A DNA stretch of 64,000 nucleotides from Ignavibacteria bacterium UBA2373 (GTDB lineage: Bacteria; Bacteroidota; Ignavibacteria; Kapaibacteriales; UBA961): NCBI GenBank assembly GCA_002344005.1, contig DDTD01000005.1, positions 79,997 through 143,996 on the forward strand, given 5' to 3'. The translations under genes were made by a program, and so were the position numbers. Within the stretch, counting starts at the first letter, position 1, and every line of letters starts with the position of its first letter. Positions 7,929-15,596 of this stretch are shown here, piece after piece. The notes below the pieces were generated by a model. It saw only the letters and a program-made list of their open reading frames with translations, was not told the DNA's origin and did not search any database.

Positions 7929-9368
7929 ATGGGAAATTTCGGCGCATTAGAAATAGGTAAAAGAGCATTGATTGCTCAACGCTTCGGTATGGATGTGACA
8001 AGCAATAATATTGCGAATGTCAATACGCCCGGCTATGCACGGCAAAGGGTCGAATTCGGTGAAACTGACCCTCAATTATTGCCCGGCGGTAAAGGATATA
8101 TCGGTAGCGGTGTGGAAGTTGCCAATGTACGATTATTTCGTGAAGAGTATTTTGACCGAGAAATTCGTAATAATTTATCCAAAAAATCCGGCTTTGAAAA
8201 TGACAGTTCAATTTTAAGCAGAGTCGAGACAATATTAAAAGAACCGTCCGATGATGGTATTGATGCCACTATAGATAAATTTTTTAATTCATTCCAAGAA
8301 TTGGCAAATCAACCGGAAAGTATTGCTCGCAGGGAATTTGCTCTGAATCAGGCACAATCATTAGTTGATGAATTTAATGGTATGTCGGCACGCTTTACTG
8401 AATTGCGTTCACAAGTTTCCGAAAAAATTACTACATCAACAGATGAAGTAAATAGAATTATTGAAAGAATCACTGAATTAAATAATAAATTAACTCCTCT
8501 TGTAAGTCTGGGATCTGATGCCGGTGCTACCATCATTAATGAACGAGCACGTGCCGTAGAGCAATTATCGGCTCTTGTCGGTCCCGTGAATGCTACTGTG
8601 GACACAAAGGGATTAATGAGTGTGAGTGTGAATGGTGCTTCGATTATTTCTACCGTTATTGGTCATAAAGTGCAAGTATCCGAAACAACTTCTTCTTCCG
8701 GTGAGCGCACTCTGTCCATGCAAGTTATCAGCCGAGCTTCAGGCGATGTTATTTCCAAATTTAATCCCGGTGCCGGTGAAATTGCAAGTAATTTGAAACA
8801 TTACAATGTGACGCTTGACGGCAATGACAGCAGCGGCGGATTTTCGATTGTAAAATCGCTTGATGAATTAGCCGGAGCAATTGTCAATAAAGTAAATACA
8901 GTAGCACAAACAGGGTATGGACTTGATGATGTCACCGCACCGAACAGAAATATATTTGACCCGACGGGCACAACGGCTGCCTCAATAAAATTAGATCCGG
9001 CAGTACTTAATCAACCGAGAAATCTGCCCATTTCCATTGAAGCGGGAACGCCCGGTGATAATACCATTGCTAGGCAAATAGCTGCTTTAGCCGATGACCC
9101 TACGTTTATTAATGCACAAACTGCACAGCAATTTTATGCAAATACATTAAACAGAGTGGCAACGGCAGGTGCCGATGCTGCCAATGGAGCAAAAACAACA
9201 TCATTAGTCAATGATCAATTAAATGCACAAAGGGAATCCGTTATCGGGGTTAATCTCGATGAAGAAGCTCTTAGCTTAATTCGTTATCAAAGGGCTTTTG
9301 AAGCAGCGGCACGTATCGTCAATACGACGAATGAATTATTAGGAACGCTCATTAATTTGGGCAGATAA
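7929..9368 (+). CDS. flgK: Flagellar hook-associated protein FlgK (HAP1)
   Basis: FlgK is the first junction protein between hook and filament. The 479-residue protein starts GNFGALEIGKRALIAQRFGMDVTSNNIANVNTPGYARQRVEF, the expected signature, followed by GSGVEVANVRLFREEYFDREIRNN. The C-terminus has LDEEALSLIRYQRAFEAAARIVNTTNELLGTLINLGR, the conserved D0 helix. The length is on the short side of the family but the terminal helices are complete. It follows flgN by 30 bases and precedes flgL by 27. Confidence 0.96.
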   Translation: MGNFGALEIGKRALIAQRFGMDVTSNNIANVNTPGYARQRVEFGETDPQLLPGGKGYIGSGVEVANVRLFREEYFDREIRNNLSKKSGFENDSSILSRVETILKEPSDDGIDATIDKFFNSFQELANQPESIARREFALNQAQSLVDEFNGMSARFTELRSQVSEKITTSTDEVNRIIERITELNNKLTPLVSLGSDAGATIINERARAVEQLSALVGPVNATVDTKGLMSVSVNGASIISTVIGHKVQVSETTSSSGERTLSMQVISRASGDVISKFNPGAGEIASNLKHYNVTLDGNDSSGGFSIVKSLDELAGAIVNKVNTVAQTGYGLDDVTAPNRNIFDPTGTTAASIKLDPAVLNQPRNLPISIEAGTPGDNTIARQIAALADDPTFINAQTAQQFYANTLNRVATAGADAANGAKTTSLVNDQLNAQRESVIGVNLDEEALSLIRYQRAFEAAARIVNTTNELLGTLINLGR

Positions 9369-9395
9369 ATTTCATGAATAATCAAGGGTGATGCC

Positions 9396-10391
9396 ATGAG
9401 AATTACACAAAATGCACAAGCTCTCAGCTATAATCGCAGTATTCTGGAATTACAGGAGCGTGTGGATAGAGGACAAAATAAAATCACCACAGGATTAAAT
9501 TATTCCAATTTATCCGAGCAACCCAAAACAATTGTTGATATTCAGCAATTACAAACATTGGTGGACAGAAATTCACGATTTATTACCTCTTTGGATGAAG
9601 TGTCCAATGAAATGTATGCGGGTGAATTTGCTGCCGAAAAGCTTGCAGAAAAAGTTCAAGATATTCGCCAACTTGCCATTGATGCCTCAAAGCATACCGC
9701 TTATGATAAAATGCCCGTTTTAGGACAACAGGTTTTTCAGCGGCTTACCGATATGGTGCGTGATGCCAATACTGACTTTGGTGGAAGATTTGTATTCGCG
9801 GGAACAAAAAATACTCCACAATCATTAAATATGGCGCCACCCTCAACAAATAATTTACCTTTTGAATTGGTGCAAGAAGCTCCGACGCCAGATAATCCTT
9901 CGGGTTTGCGTGTGATATTTAAAGGAAATACCAAAGAAAGAATGGTGGATAAATCTATTGGTTCGCCGGAACAAATAAATATAACAGCGAATGATGCCTT
10001 CGGTGGTTCCGGAACGGAGATTTTTGATACGGTTATTGATATTTATAATAAAATGACATATCGTTCGGACGGGACTTTACGCACGAGCGATGAAGTAATG
10101 AATGTGGAAGATCAAAGAATTTTACAGGGATATGTGCAAACGATAAGTAATCAAGCCGAGCGATTAGATGAAGAAATAGGTCGTTATGCATATAGACGCA
10201 GCCGTTTAGAAGCAATTTCCGTACAATTAACCGAAGAAAGTACAAGGCTTAAAGAATTGCGCTCGCAATTGGAAGATACCAATATGCCGGAAACGATTCT
10301 CCAGCTCAAACGTGATCAAAATGCCTATGAATATTCGCTTAATGTGGGTTCACGTTTATTCCAAACTTCATTACTCGATTTTTTGCGATAA
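9396..10391 (+). CDS. flgL: Flagellar hook-associated protein FlgL (HAP3)
   Basis: FlgL is the second junction protein, contacting flagellin. The 331-residue protein begins MRITQNAQALSYNRSILELQERVDRGQNKITTGLNYSNLSEQP, a flagellin-like N-terminal helix, and has the junction motif GRFVFAGTKN near residue 130. It ends with a paired C-terminal helix (SLNVGSRLFQTSLLDFLR). It is the last gene of the flagellar operon in this window; its stop is 4 bases from the convergent stop of the accessory gene at 10395, with no clear terminator hairpin between them. Confidence 0.95.
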   Translation: MRITQNAQALSYNRSILELQERVDRGQNKITTGLNYSNLSEQPKTIVDIQQLQTLVDRNSRFITSLDEVSNEMYAGEFAAEKLAEKVQDIRQLAIDASKHTAYDKMPVLGQQVFQRLTDMVRDANTDFGGRFVFAGTKNTPQSLNMAPPSTNNLPFELVQEAPTPDNPSGLRVIFKGNTKERMVDKSIGSPEQINITANDAFGGSGTEIFDTVIDIYNKMTYRSDGTLRTSDEVMNVEDQRILQGYVQTISNQAERLDEEIGRYAYRRSRLEAISVQLTEESTRLKELRSQLEDTNMPETILQLKRDQNAYEYSLNVGSRLFQTSLLDFLR

Positions 10392-10394
10392 TGT

Positions 10395-11018
10395 TTATAG
10401 ATGAGTTTTGCCTTCTCTGCTGAGATTTGAGGTGTTTAAAATCCTTTTTCTCTTAATGTATTGATGAGAAGCGAAAGAGTTACCACTATTAGTGGCTGCC
10501 CTTCTAATGTCGTTCTTCTCGTTCAATTGTTCCGTCTTTGTTGTAAAAGTCCAAATGCTGTCTTTTAGCCAAATGACATTCTCAGGCAATGGATTTTCTT
10601 CTGTAATACTGTCTTGACTGATGTAATATTCAATTGTCTTTGTCTGGCCGTTGTGATATTGATATTTAACTTGTTTATGCCGATGTCCGTTGCTATTATA
10701 TTCATAGGTCGAGGCTGGACTTTGTGAATATGGTAACATAGACCAAATAAAAAAGAAAACAATCATTGGTGCAGGTGTCGAAAAAGCTACCGTAATTTTG
10801 TCTAAGGTTGTTTTAAGTTTAATTTTTGTCAGCCAAAATAAGAGTCCGAGTATAAGTCCGCCAACTAACCAAAATGCAGGAAACAAAAATAAGTATCTTA
10901 ATGAAGCACTTTCATTACTCTTAATGTCCACAACAAAGTAAATTGTAATTGCAGTGTGTAAAATCGAAAAAATTAAAAGAGTCTTATTAGATTTTGTCAT
11001 TTTACTTTCTGTCGTCAT
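10395..11018 (-). CDS. Hypothetical membrane protein, last gene of the accessory island
   Basis: The 207-residue protein starts at the ATG at 11018 (MTTESKM) or at 11000; the frame continues upstream but reads through the intergenic repeat at 11041-11235, which is not coding. It has about three membrane segments (TLLIFSILHTAITIYFVV, LRYLFLFPAFWLVGGLILGLLFWL, MIVFFFIWSMLP), then a soluble tail with HKQVKYQYHNGQTKTIEYY and VIWLKDSIW. I do not recognise a family. The start lies 23 bases inside the repeat border, as expected for a cassette-borne gene. Confidence 0.6.
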   Translation of the reverse strand: MTTESKMTKSNKTLLIFSILHTAITIYFVVDIKSNESASLRYLFLFPAFWLVGGLILGLLFWLTKIKLKTTLDKITVAFSTPAPMIVFFFIWSMLPYSQSPASTYEYNSNGHRHKQVKYQYHNGQTKTIEYYISQDSITEENPLPENVIWLKDSIWTFTTKTEQLNEKNDIRRAATNSGNSFASHQYIKRKRILNTSNLSREGKTHL

Positions 11019-11040
11019 AGGTTTGCCACTAACTTTCTTA

Positions 11041-11235
11041 CTAACGCAAAACGTCGTTCTTTTCCTCAAAACTACAAAATTTTGTTTGTCCATCAAAACA
11101 AGAACAAGGGGAATGTCTTTATGACGGAGTAAAAACATTGCTTTATAGATTCCTCTCAGTGGTGTCCGCCCCACGATTAGTCACATTATCATACATTTTT
11201 CTAAAAATCACCAATGAGTTGTGGAAGAGTTATGT
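11041..11235 (-). repeat. attC-like intergenic repeat, copy A
   Basis: This spacer lies between the helicase gene and the membrane-protein gene. Read on the minus strand it starts ACATAACTCTT, then CACAACTCATT, and ends GACGTTTTGCGTTAG. The outer ends pair (TAAC with GTTA) and a second inner pair can form, which is the R/L box layout of integron attC sites. The right end (11041-11084) closely matches copy B at 13366, and the left end matches copies B and C. It begins about 28 bases after the helicase stop, the usual place for an attC. The identification is by eye. Confidence 0.5.
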
Positions 11236-11263
11236 GTGTTACCGGTTCGTGCTTCTCCTGTCG

Positions 11264-13225
11264 TCATATTGTCTTTATACCGCATGAACTAAAAAAATTA
11301 TAAGTTTTATCATATAGTTCGCTTGGTCTTGTTGGGTCTAATGTGTCACCATACGGAATAAAAATAATTAACCCTTGTCGTGCCCTTGTCATTAAAACCC
11401 TGTAAGCATTTCTTAAATAGGATTTGTCAATTTCACTGATAATGGATTTCCATTTTGTTCCTTCAAATGATTGATAATTCCATTCACCATTATTGAAGTA
11501 AAAGTTGATGTCCCACGCTAAACAAACATAGTCAATTTCCAAACCTTGTATATCAAATTCGGTCGCAACTAATTCTAGATAATGAGATGAACGAACGTCT
11601 GAAGCATCATTTAAAAACCAATCTTCTGCTGTAATTTCATTTTTAACATCAATTCCTAACGGTCTTAATCTTCTGCCACCAGAACTGCCAACAAGTCCAA
11701 TTCGTTCGGTTCCCTTTTTATTCTTCCGTAACCATTCTTTTGCAACATTAAAATCTCTGGTTAGTCGTATTGGAAAAAGGCTATTGATTTCGTTTAAAAT
11801 AGATTTAGCTTGAATTGCATTCCCATCAATAACTTTATGAACAAAGCTTGATATTTTTTCTGAACGGAAAGAACGAACCGAAACTGATAAGTGAAGTTCG
11901 GTCTCTGGATTTCCGTTTTCTTTAAGCCAGTCTTTTAAAGTCTCTTCACTTAGATAATCGTTGTCATAGGTTATTAGGTTTGAATAATAAATATCCCAAT
12001 CGGGGTAGTGATTTTTTAATGCAATTACCCATTCAGAAAGTCCAGCTTCTCCAGTATTGATTTCTTGTCCGCCGCCAACTAAACAAATTATGGTGCAATA
12101 ATTCTCATGTCTGTTCATTACATCAATTAAAAACTCAGGTTCAGACATATCGAAATCTTTACCTTTCGACTTCATAAAAGAAGCAGCCTTCTCTTTAGTC
12201 CATGCTCTTTGGGCTTCATCAAAAACGACTACCTTTTCATCAGGAGCTTTATTTGAAATTAAATTGTCGTCTCTGAAGTGATGTATATTCTGAATAAAGG
12301 CGTTAGCCTTTATTGCAGAATTTTTCTTTGTCAGTTTTTTACCATTTTCTTTAGCCTGTTGAACTTCATCTCTTACCAACGCTTCTCTTAAAACATAAAC
12401 CAAAGGTCCATTTCCTGAAAGGAAAACTGCATTTTCATCTTCATGGGCTTTTCTTCTTTCGTTGGCAATATTAAGGCCTGCTAAAGTTTTTCCAGCACCA
12501 GGAACACCAGTCAATAAGCAGATTGATTTGGTATTGGTTATTTTTGACTTTTCAATAATTCGATTAATGCTCTCAGTCGTTTTTGAAAGGTTTATGGCTC
12601 CAGCATCACTTCTTGAAATTTCTGAAACTGAATGTCCCCTGTAGAGTGCTTGCGAAGCTTCAATTATTGTAGGTGTCGGCTTATAGATTGAATTTTCCCA
12701 TTTCGAAGGATTAATTTGAGTGCCATCAGTCAGTTTAAGTGTTTGACTTATTATTTGGGCAATATTGTTTTGATTTCCTTTTAGTGGTTCAAATAGGTTG
12801 TCATTAACTTCAAATGTATTTTTAAAATCCGGTGCTTTTGTTGAAACCAAGACCGGAACTATTTTTTCATGGTGACTGGCTTCATGAAAATTTTGCAAGT
12901 CTAAGCAGTAATCAACTGTTTGTTCAATCGCATGCTTTTGATATTCAGTGTCACCAACTTTAAATTCAACTACAAAAATGAAATCGTCAATTATTAGAAC
13001 ATTGTCAACTCGTTTTCCCATTCTCGGGATAGAGAATTCAAAATAAATTTGTCCATGCTTAAATCCCGATAATTGAGATTTGAGAATTTCAATTTGTTTT
13101 ATCCATGCGTTTCGTTGCAAATTCTCAGCAGCAAAATCGTGGTTACGGATTAGCTGTCCAAGTATTTTGTCATTATCATCATTCAAAAAATCCGATATTG
13201 TATTTGAGTAGTAACTTCTTGTCAT
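11264..13225 (-). CDS. DUF2075 / Schlafen group 3-like helicase with PD-(D/E)XK-like N-terminus
   Basis: The 653-residue protein has two parts. Residues 1-130 look like a PD-(D/E)XK nuclease: D74 in KRVDNVLIID, E87-x-K89 in VVEFKV, then QTVDYCLDL. Residues about 230-650 are a superfamily 1-type helicase of the DUF2075 (SLFN-g3) family: Walker A GVPGAGKT (240-247), Walker B VVVFDEAQR with D336 and E337, a later TEFDIQGLEIDYVCLAWD, and a C-terminal LRNAYRVLMTRARQGLIIFIP. It probably acts on nucleic acid; an antiviral role is inference from the family and from its place among cassette genes. It is alone between two attC-like repeats and looks lower in GC than the flagellar genes. Confidence 0.88.
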   Translation of the reverse strand: MTRSYYSNTISDFLNDDNDKILGQLIRNHDFAAENLQRNAWIKQIEILKSQLSGFKHGQIYFEFSIPRMGKRVDNVLIIDDFIFVVEFKVGDTEYQKHAIEQTVDYCLDLQNFHEASHHEKIVPVLVSTKAPDFKNTFEVNDNLFEPLKGNQNNIAQIISQTLKLTDGTQINPSKWENSIYKPTPTIIEASQALYRGHSVSEISRSDAGAINLSKTTESINRIIEKSKITNTKSICLLTGVPGAGKTLAGLNIANERRKAHEDENAVFLSGNGPLVYVLREALVRDEVQQAKENGKKLTKKNSAIKANAFIQNIHHFRDDNLISNKAPDEKVVVFDEAQRAWTKEKAASFMKSKGKDFDMSEPEFLIDVMNRHENYCTIICLVGGGQEINTGEAGLSEWVIALKNHYPDWDIYYSNLITYDNDYLSEETLKDWLKENGNPETELHLSVSVRSFRSEKISSFVHKVIDGNAIQAKSILNEINSLFPIRLTRDFNVAKEWLRKNKKGTERIGLVGSSGGRRLRPLGIDVKNEITAEDWFLNDASDVRSSHYLELVATEFDIQGLEIDYVCLAWDINFYFNNGEWNYQSFEGTKWKSIISEIDKSYLRNAYRVLMTRARQGLIIFIPYGDTLDPTRPSELYDKTYNFFSSCGIKTI

Positions 13226-13275
13226 TTATATTTCGTCTTTAGAATGGTTTCTTTGTCGTCTCTTAGCATGACCAG

Positions 13276-13313
13276 TAACGGAAGGCAGATTTGTGCAGTT
13301 ACTGAACCCAAAC
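13276..13313 (-). repeat. 38-base repeat, second attC-like family, copy 1
   Basis: This segment matches 15262-15299 at 34 of 38 positions by eye. On the minus strand both begin GTTTGGGTTCAGTAACTG and run into a CCGTTA end. It lies 51 bases before the start codon of the helicase gene. Between it and copy B (13366) there are 52 bases with no gene, which could be an empty or decayed cassette; that stretch holds AGTCAAC and CACAAC on the minus strand, possible left boxes of this site. Confidence 0.55.
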
Positions 13314-13365
13314 GGCGTATGGTTGTGAAATAGTTGACTAAATCCTTTGACTTATGCCTCCAACA

Positions 13366-13514
13366 CTAACGCAAAACGTCGTTCATTTCCTCAAAGCTAC
13401 AAAATTTCATCTATCAATGCAAAAATATGTGTACAGATGCACTATGATACGATAGCCATGAGATAATCACGTATGCTATATTCAAAGGAGTAATGAGTTT
13501 TACAAGAGTTATGT
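13366..13514 (-). repeat. attC-like intergenic repeat, copy B
   Basis: On the minus strand this element runs from ACATAACTCTTG to GACGTTTTGCGTTAG. Its inner 90 bases (13392-13481) match 14662-14751 of copy C with 7 differences by eye, and its GCGTTAG end matches copy A. It starts 31 bases after the stop of the zeta-toxin-like gene. The long imperfect stem with matching ends is the layout of an attC site; 149 bases is long but close to known long attC sites. Confidence 0.6.
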
Positions 13515-13544
13515 ATATAATGTCTTGTCATACTTGTCAAAAAA

Positions 13545-14273
13545 CTATTGCTCTATAATATATTTTGCAAACCAAGAAGGGACTTTTGTTGTATCAATAA
13601 TTTTAACATCTGTTCCATGATTTATTTCTGCAATCAAAACGGCAGCACTTCCTGAATTGTCAAAAATGTAGGCTCTATCGGTTTTCATTACTGCTGTCTT
13701 TAAATTCTCTAAACTCCTATAGTATCGACTTTTTATCACCTCCGGTGCAACAGGATGCCCACGTTGAGCAACTCTTACATTTACTCGGTTAATATTAATC
13801 TCAGGATCTTCAGTCGCGATGAAATACAAATAAACTCTGTAGTCATTGTCCATTGCTTTTTGAAAAAAGTCAATCTTACTTTTGTGACTCATCACCGTTT
13901 CATAAGTAAAAGAAAGATTATTTTCCAAAACTTCTTGTCTTATAAATTCCGCTATGTCAGCAGCGAGGTAAGAATCAATTGCGGCGGAAATGTTTAAGGT
14001 GTTTTCACGAACAACAATCTTTTGCCATAAATTGATGTCATTTTTTTTAATCGGTGAAAAGTTACTGTGACGAAAGAAGTCACGCAGTTTGTTCTCGTCA
14101 ACATTTAACTGATATGTGTCAAACAAAACGCTTCCTGTCATATACAGTGATCGTTCAATATCATCAGCGTTGATGTATATTCCAAACGGAATTTCAGACT
14201 GGAGTCCTCTTATAATTGTTGTCTTACCTGAACCGTTGGGACCCGCAAATACTCTCATTCTTTTTACATACAT
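13545..14273 (-). CDS. Zeta-toxin-like P-loop kinase
   Basis: The 242-residue protein opens with a Walker A motif, VFAGPNGSGKTT, near residue 8, then INADDIERSLY, and has FTYETVMSHKSKIDFFQKA and NRVNVRVAQRGHPVAPEVIKSRYYRSLENL, all typical of zeta-toxin-family ATPases. Known zeta toxins phosphorylate UDP-N-acetylglucosamine and block cell-wall synthesis; whether this one does is not shown. It starts 1 base after the stop of the 98-residue gene at 14275-14571 with no repeat between them, so the two form one unit. The start could instead be the ATG five codons in. Confidence 0.82.
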   Translation of the reverse strand: MYVKRMRVFAGPNGSGKTTIIRGLQSEIPFGIYINADDIERSLYMTGSVLFDTYQLNVDENKLRDFFRHSNFSPIKKNDINLWQKIVVRENTLNISAAIDSYLAADIAEFIRQEVLENNLSFTYETVMSHKSKIDFFQKAMDNDYRVYLYFIATEDPEININRVNVRVAQRGHPVAPEVIKSRYYRSLENLKTAVMKTDRAYIFDNSGSAAVLIAEINHGTDVKIIDTTKVPSWFAKYIIEQ

Positions 14274-14274
14274 A

Positions 14275-14571
14275 TTATTTCAGTTTGAAGTATTTATTAG
14301 GCACAAAGTCTGGCTTTGGAATGTCTTTTATAAATCGTTTGATTCCCCCGGGTTGTATCTCGTATAACTTACCGTCCTCCTCAACATACACAGGTAGATT
14401 CGTCTTTTGTGCTTGTTCATTGGCTTTGTATGTTGCCAATATGACAGCACCTGCAAGTGCTCCAATTGTTGCCCCCTCCTCTTTGTCCTTTGAAAGCAAA
14501 GCACCTAAAGCAGCGCCAATAAGTCCGCCGGCAATTAAAGATTGGAAAATATTTTCATCATTCTTACTCAT
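14275..14571 (-). CDS. Small glycine-zipper protein, candidate partner of the zeta-like kinase
   Basis: The 98-residue protein has two glycine/alanine-rich hydrophobic segments (SLIAGGLIGAALGALLS and ATIGALAGAVILATY), the look of a glycine-zipper membrane hairpin, followed by a short basic tail with LPVYVEEDGKLYEIQPGG. It is immediately upstream of, and coupled to, the zeta-toxin-like gene. I believe similar small genes sit next to zeta-like genes in other Bacteroidota, so an antitoxin or membrane anchor role is a reasonable guess, but it is not an epsilon-type antitoxin by sequence. Confidence 0.65.
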   Translation of the reverse strand: MSKNDENIFQSLIAGGLIGAALGALLSKDKEEGATIGALAGAVILATYKANEQAQKTNLPVYVEEDGKLYEIQPGGIKRFIKDIPKPDFVPNKYFKLK

Positions 14572-14648
14572 ATTTCAAAGTTGTGAAATTATACATCAGT
14601 CTATAGTGTCGTTATCTTGATCTCAGTGTTTATTCATCTCAGTGTTTG

Positions 14649-14815
14649 TTCTTTGTTTCTCCAAAACTACAAAACTTTATCTATCAATGCAAATATATGT
14701 GTATGGATGCACTATGATACGATAGCCATAAGATAATCACGTATGCTATATAAAAAAGTACCATAACTTTCTTCCAAAGAACCGAAGAGTTGTGCAAAAA
14801 TACTCAGTGTTATGT
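14649..14815 (-). repeat. attC-like intergenic repeat, copy C
   Basis: This copy separates the 131-residue gene at 14810-15205 from the glycine-zipper gene. Its block 14662-14751 is about 92% identical by eye to 13392-13481 of copy B. On the minus strand it begins ACATAAC, and the TAA in that box is the stop codon of the upstream gene, a common arrangement for integron cassettes. Its other end lacks the GCGTTAG box seen in A and B, so this border is less certain. Confidence 0.55.
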
Positions 14816-15205
14816 AGTCTGGTTTTTTATTTCATATGATTTATCATCCTTTCGGGAAAGAATATCTGCATTCAGAAGTTCATTGCAAATTTTTCTGACC
14901 TTGCGTCCTATACTTTCATATGTGGTTGGTTCAATTTCTTTTTGCGAACCATTATTGTCAATTTTTTTGAATGTCAGTCTTGGCAAATATTTTGAAGTAA
15001 TACTTGATGGATAGAATGCTACGTCACAGACAATTTTAGTTTTTGAATTCTCGTCAAGAATGAATGTCTTGTAATAGGTTGAATGAGAAATTTTGTCCCT
15101 AATTAAACAATTTTTTTGATCGTAATTTTCTTTAACTTCAATTTTACTGATGTCACCAGTCACCAAGTTAAAGGTATTGTCAAATGTAGTTTGTGGTGTT
15201 TCCAT
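14810..15205 (-). CDS. Hypothetical cassette protein, 131 residues
   Basis: The start is taken at the ATG at 15205 (METPQTTFDNTFNLV). The frame continues to 15358, but that part translates the repeat at 15262-15299 and is unlikely to be coding. The product is soluble, charged and rich in K, I and D, with no signal peptide or recognisable motif; the second half (TYESIGRKVRKICNELLNADILSRKDDKSYEI) may be a helical, winged-helix-like region. The stop lies inside the first box of attC-like copy C. I do not recognise it. Confidence 0.55.
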   Translation of the reverse strand: METPQTTFDNTFNLVTGDISKIEVKENYDQKNCLIRDKISHSTYYKTFILDENSKTKIVCDVAFYPSSITSKYLPRLTFKKIDNNGSQKEIEPTTYESIGRKVRKICNELLNADILSRKDDKSYEIKNQTT

Positions 15206-15261
15206 TTTTCTCGTTTTAGATTCTGTGGTTGATATTAGTACTCTCGTCAAAGCATTAGGTC

Positions 15262-15299
15262 TAACGGGAGGCGGATTTGCCCAGTTACTGAACCCAAAC
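15262..15299 (-). repeat. 38-base repeat, second attC-like family, copy 2
   Basis: This is the partner of 13276-13313. On the minus strand it ends CCTCCCGTTA, running into GTTAGAC at 15265-15259, which fits the GTTRRRY core of an attC right end exactly, with GGCAAATCCGCC just before it. It lies 57 bases before the start of the 131-residue gene. It marks the likely right-hand border of the cassette island; no integrase gene follows it here. Confidence 0.55.
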
Positions 15300-15547
15300 A
15301 TAGTTCCGCTATACCATTTGTGCAAATTGTTACTAATGTACAATTTGTTTCCATACAAAAATAGACAATGGTTACTTAACGATTATGTACGCAACTGTAT
15401 AGCCCCTTAGATATCAGACCGAGAAGAGGGAATGTGAGAATGAATATTGTTTCCCATGTTTCTTACTCTCCACACTGATGTCCAATGATAATATTGCTAA
15501 TATACCCATCCAAACACGAAACTATATGCGGCTTAGGACATTTTCCG
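15300..15547. other. Gene-free stretch between the island and the TonB receptor
   Basis: I see no coding region or clear RNA here. It is AT-rich and holds the remainder of the possible attC or attI-like site next to 15262-15299, then leads into the promoter region of the TonB receptor gene. Confidence 0.4.
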
Positions 15548-15573
15548 TAATTTTGTGACTGACCAATCGGTCA
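15548..15573 (+). promoter_or_regulatory. -7 element with TetR-like operator
   Basis: TAATTTTG at 15548-15555 fits the Bacteroidota -7 consensus TAnnTTTG, although no good TTTG lies 19-21 bases upstream. Directly after it, 15560-15573 is TGACC-AATC-GGTCA, a 14-base inverted repeat of the kind bound by TetR-family repressors. A repressor here would cover the transcription start of the TonB receptor gene, whose ATG is at 15597. No TetR-family gene is in the window. Confidence 0.5.
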
Positions 15574-15596
15574 ATTACAAATTTACTGGAGTTATT

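Noticed and set aside
11019..11174. N-terminal extension of the membrane protein gene to 11174.
   Set aside because: It translates attC-like copy A, which is shared with non-coding spacers.
10395..15299. Transposon or insertion sequence as the source of the repeats.
   Set aside because: No transposase, terminal inverted repeats or target-site duplications are visible; the repeats lie after each gene in one orientation.
14810..15358. Longer 182-residue version of the cassette protein.
   Set aside because: Its first 51 residues translate the 38-base repeat that also occurs at 13276-13313 outside any gene.
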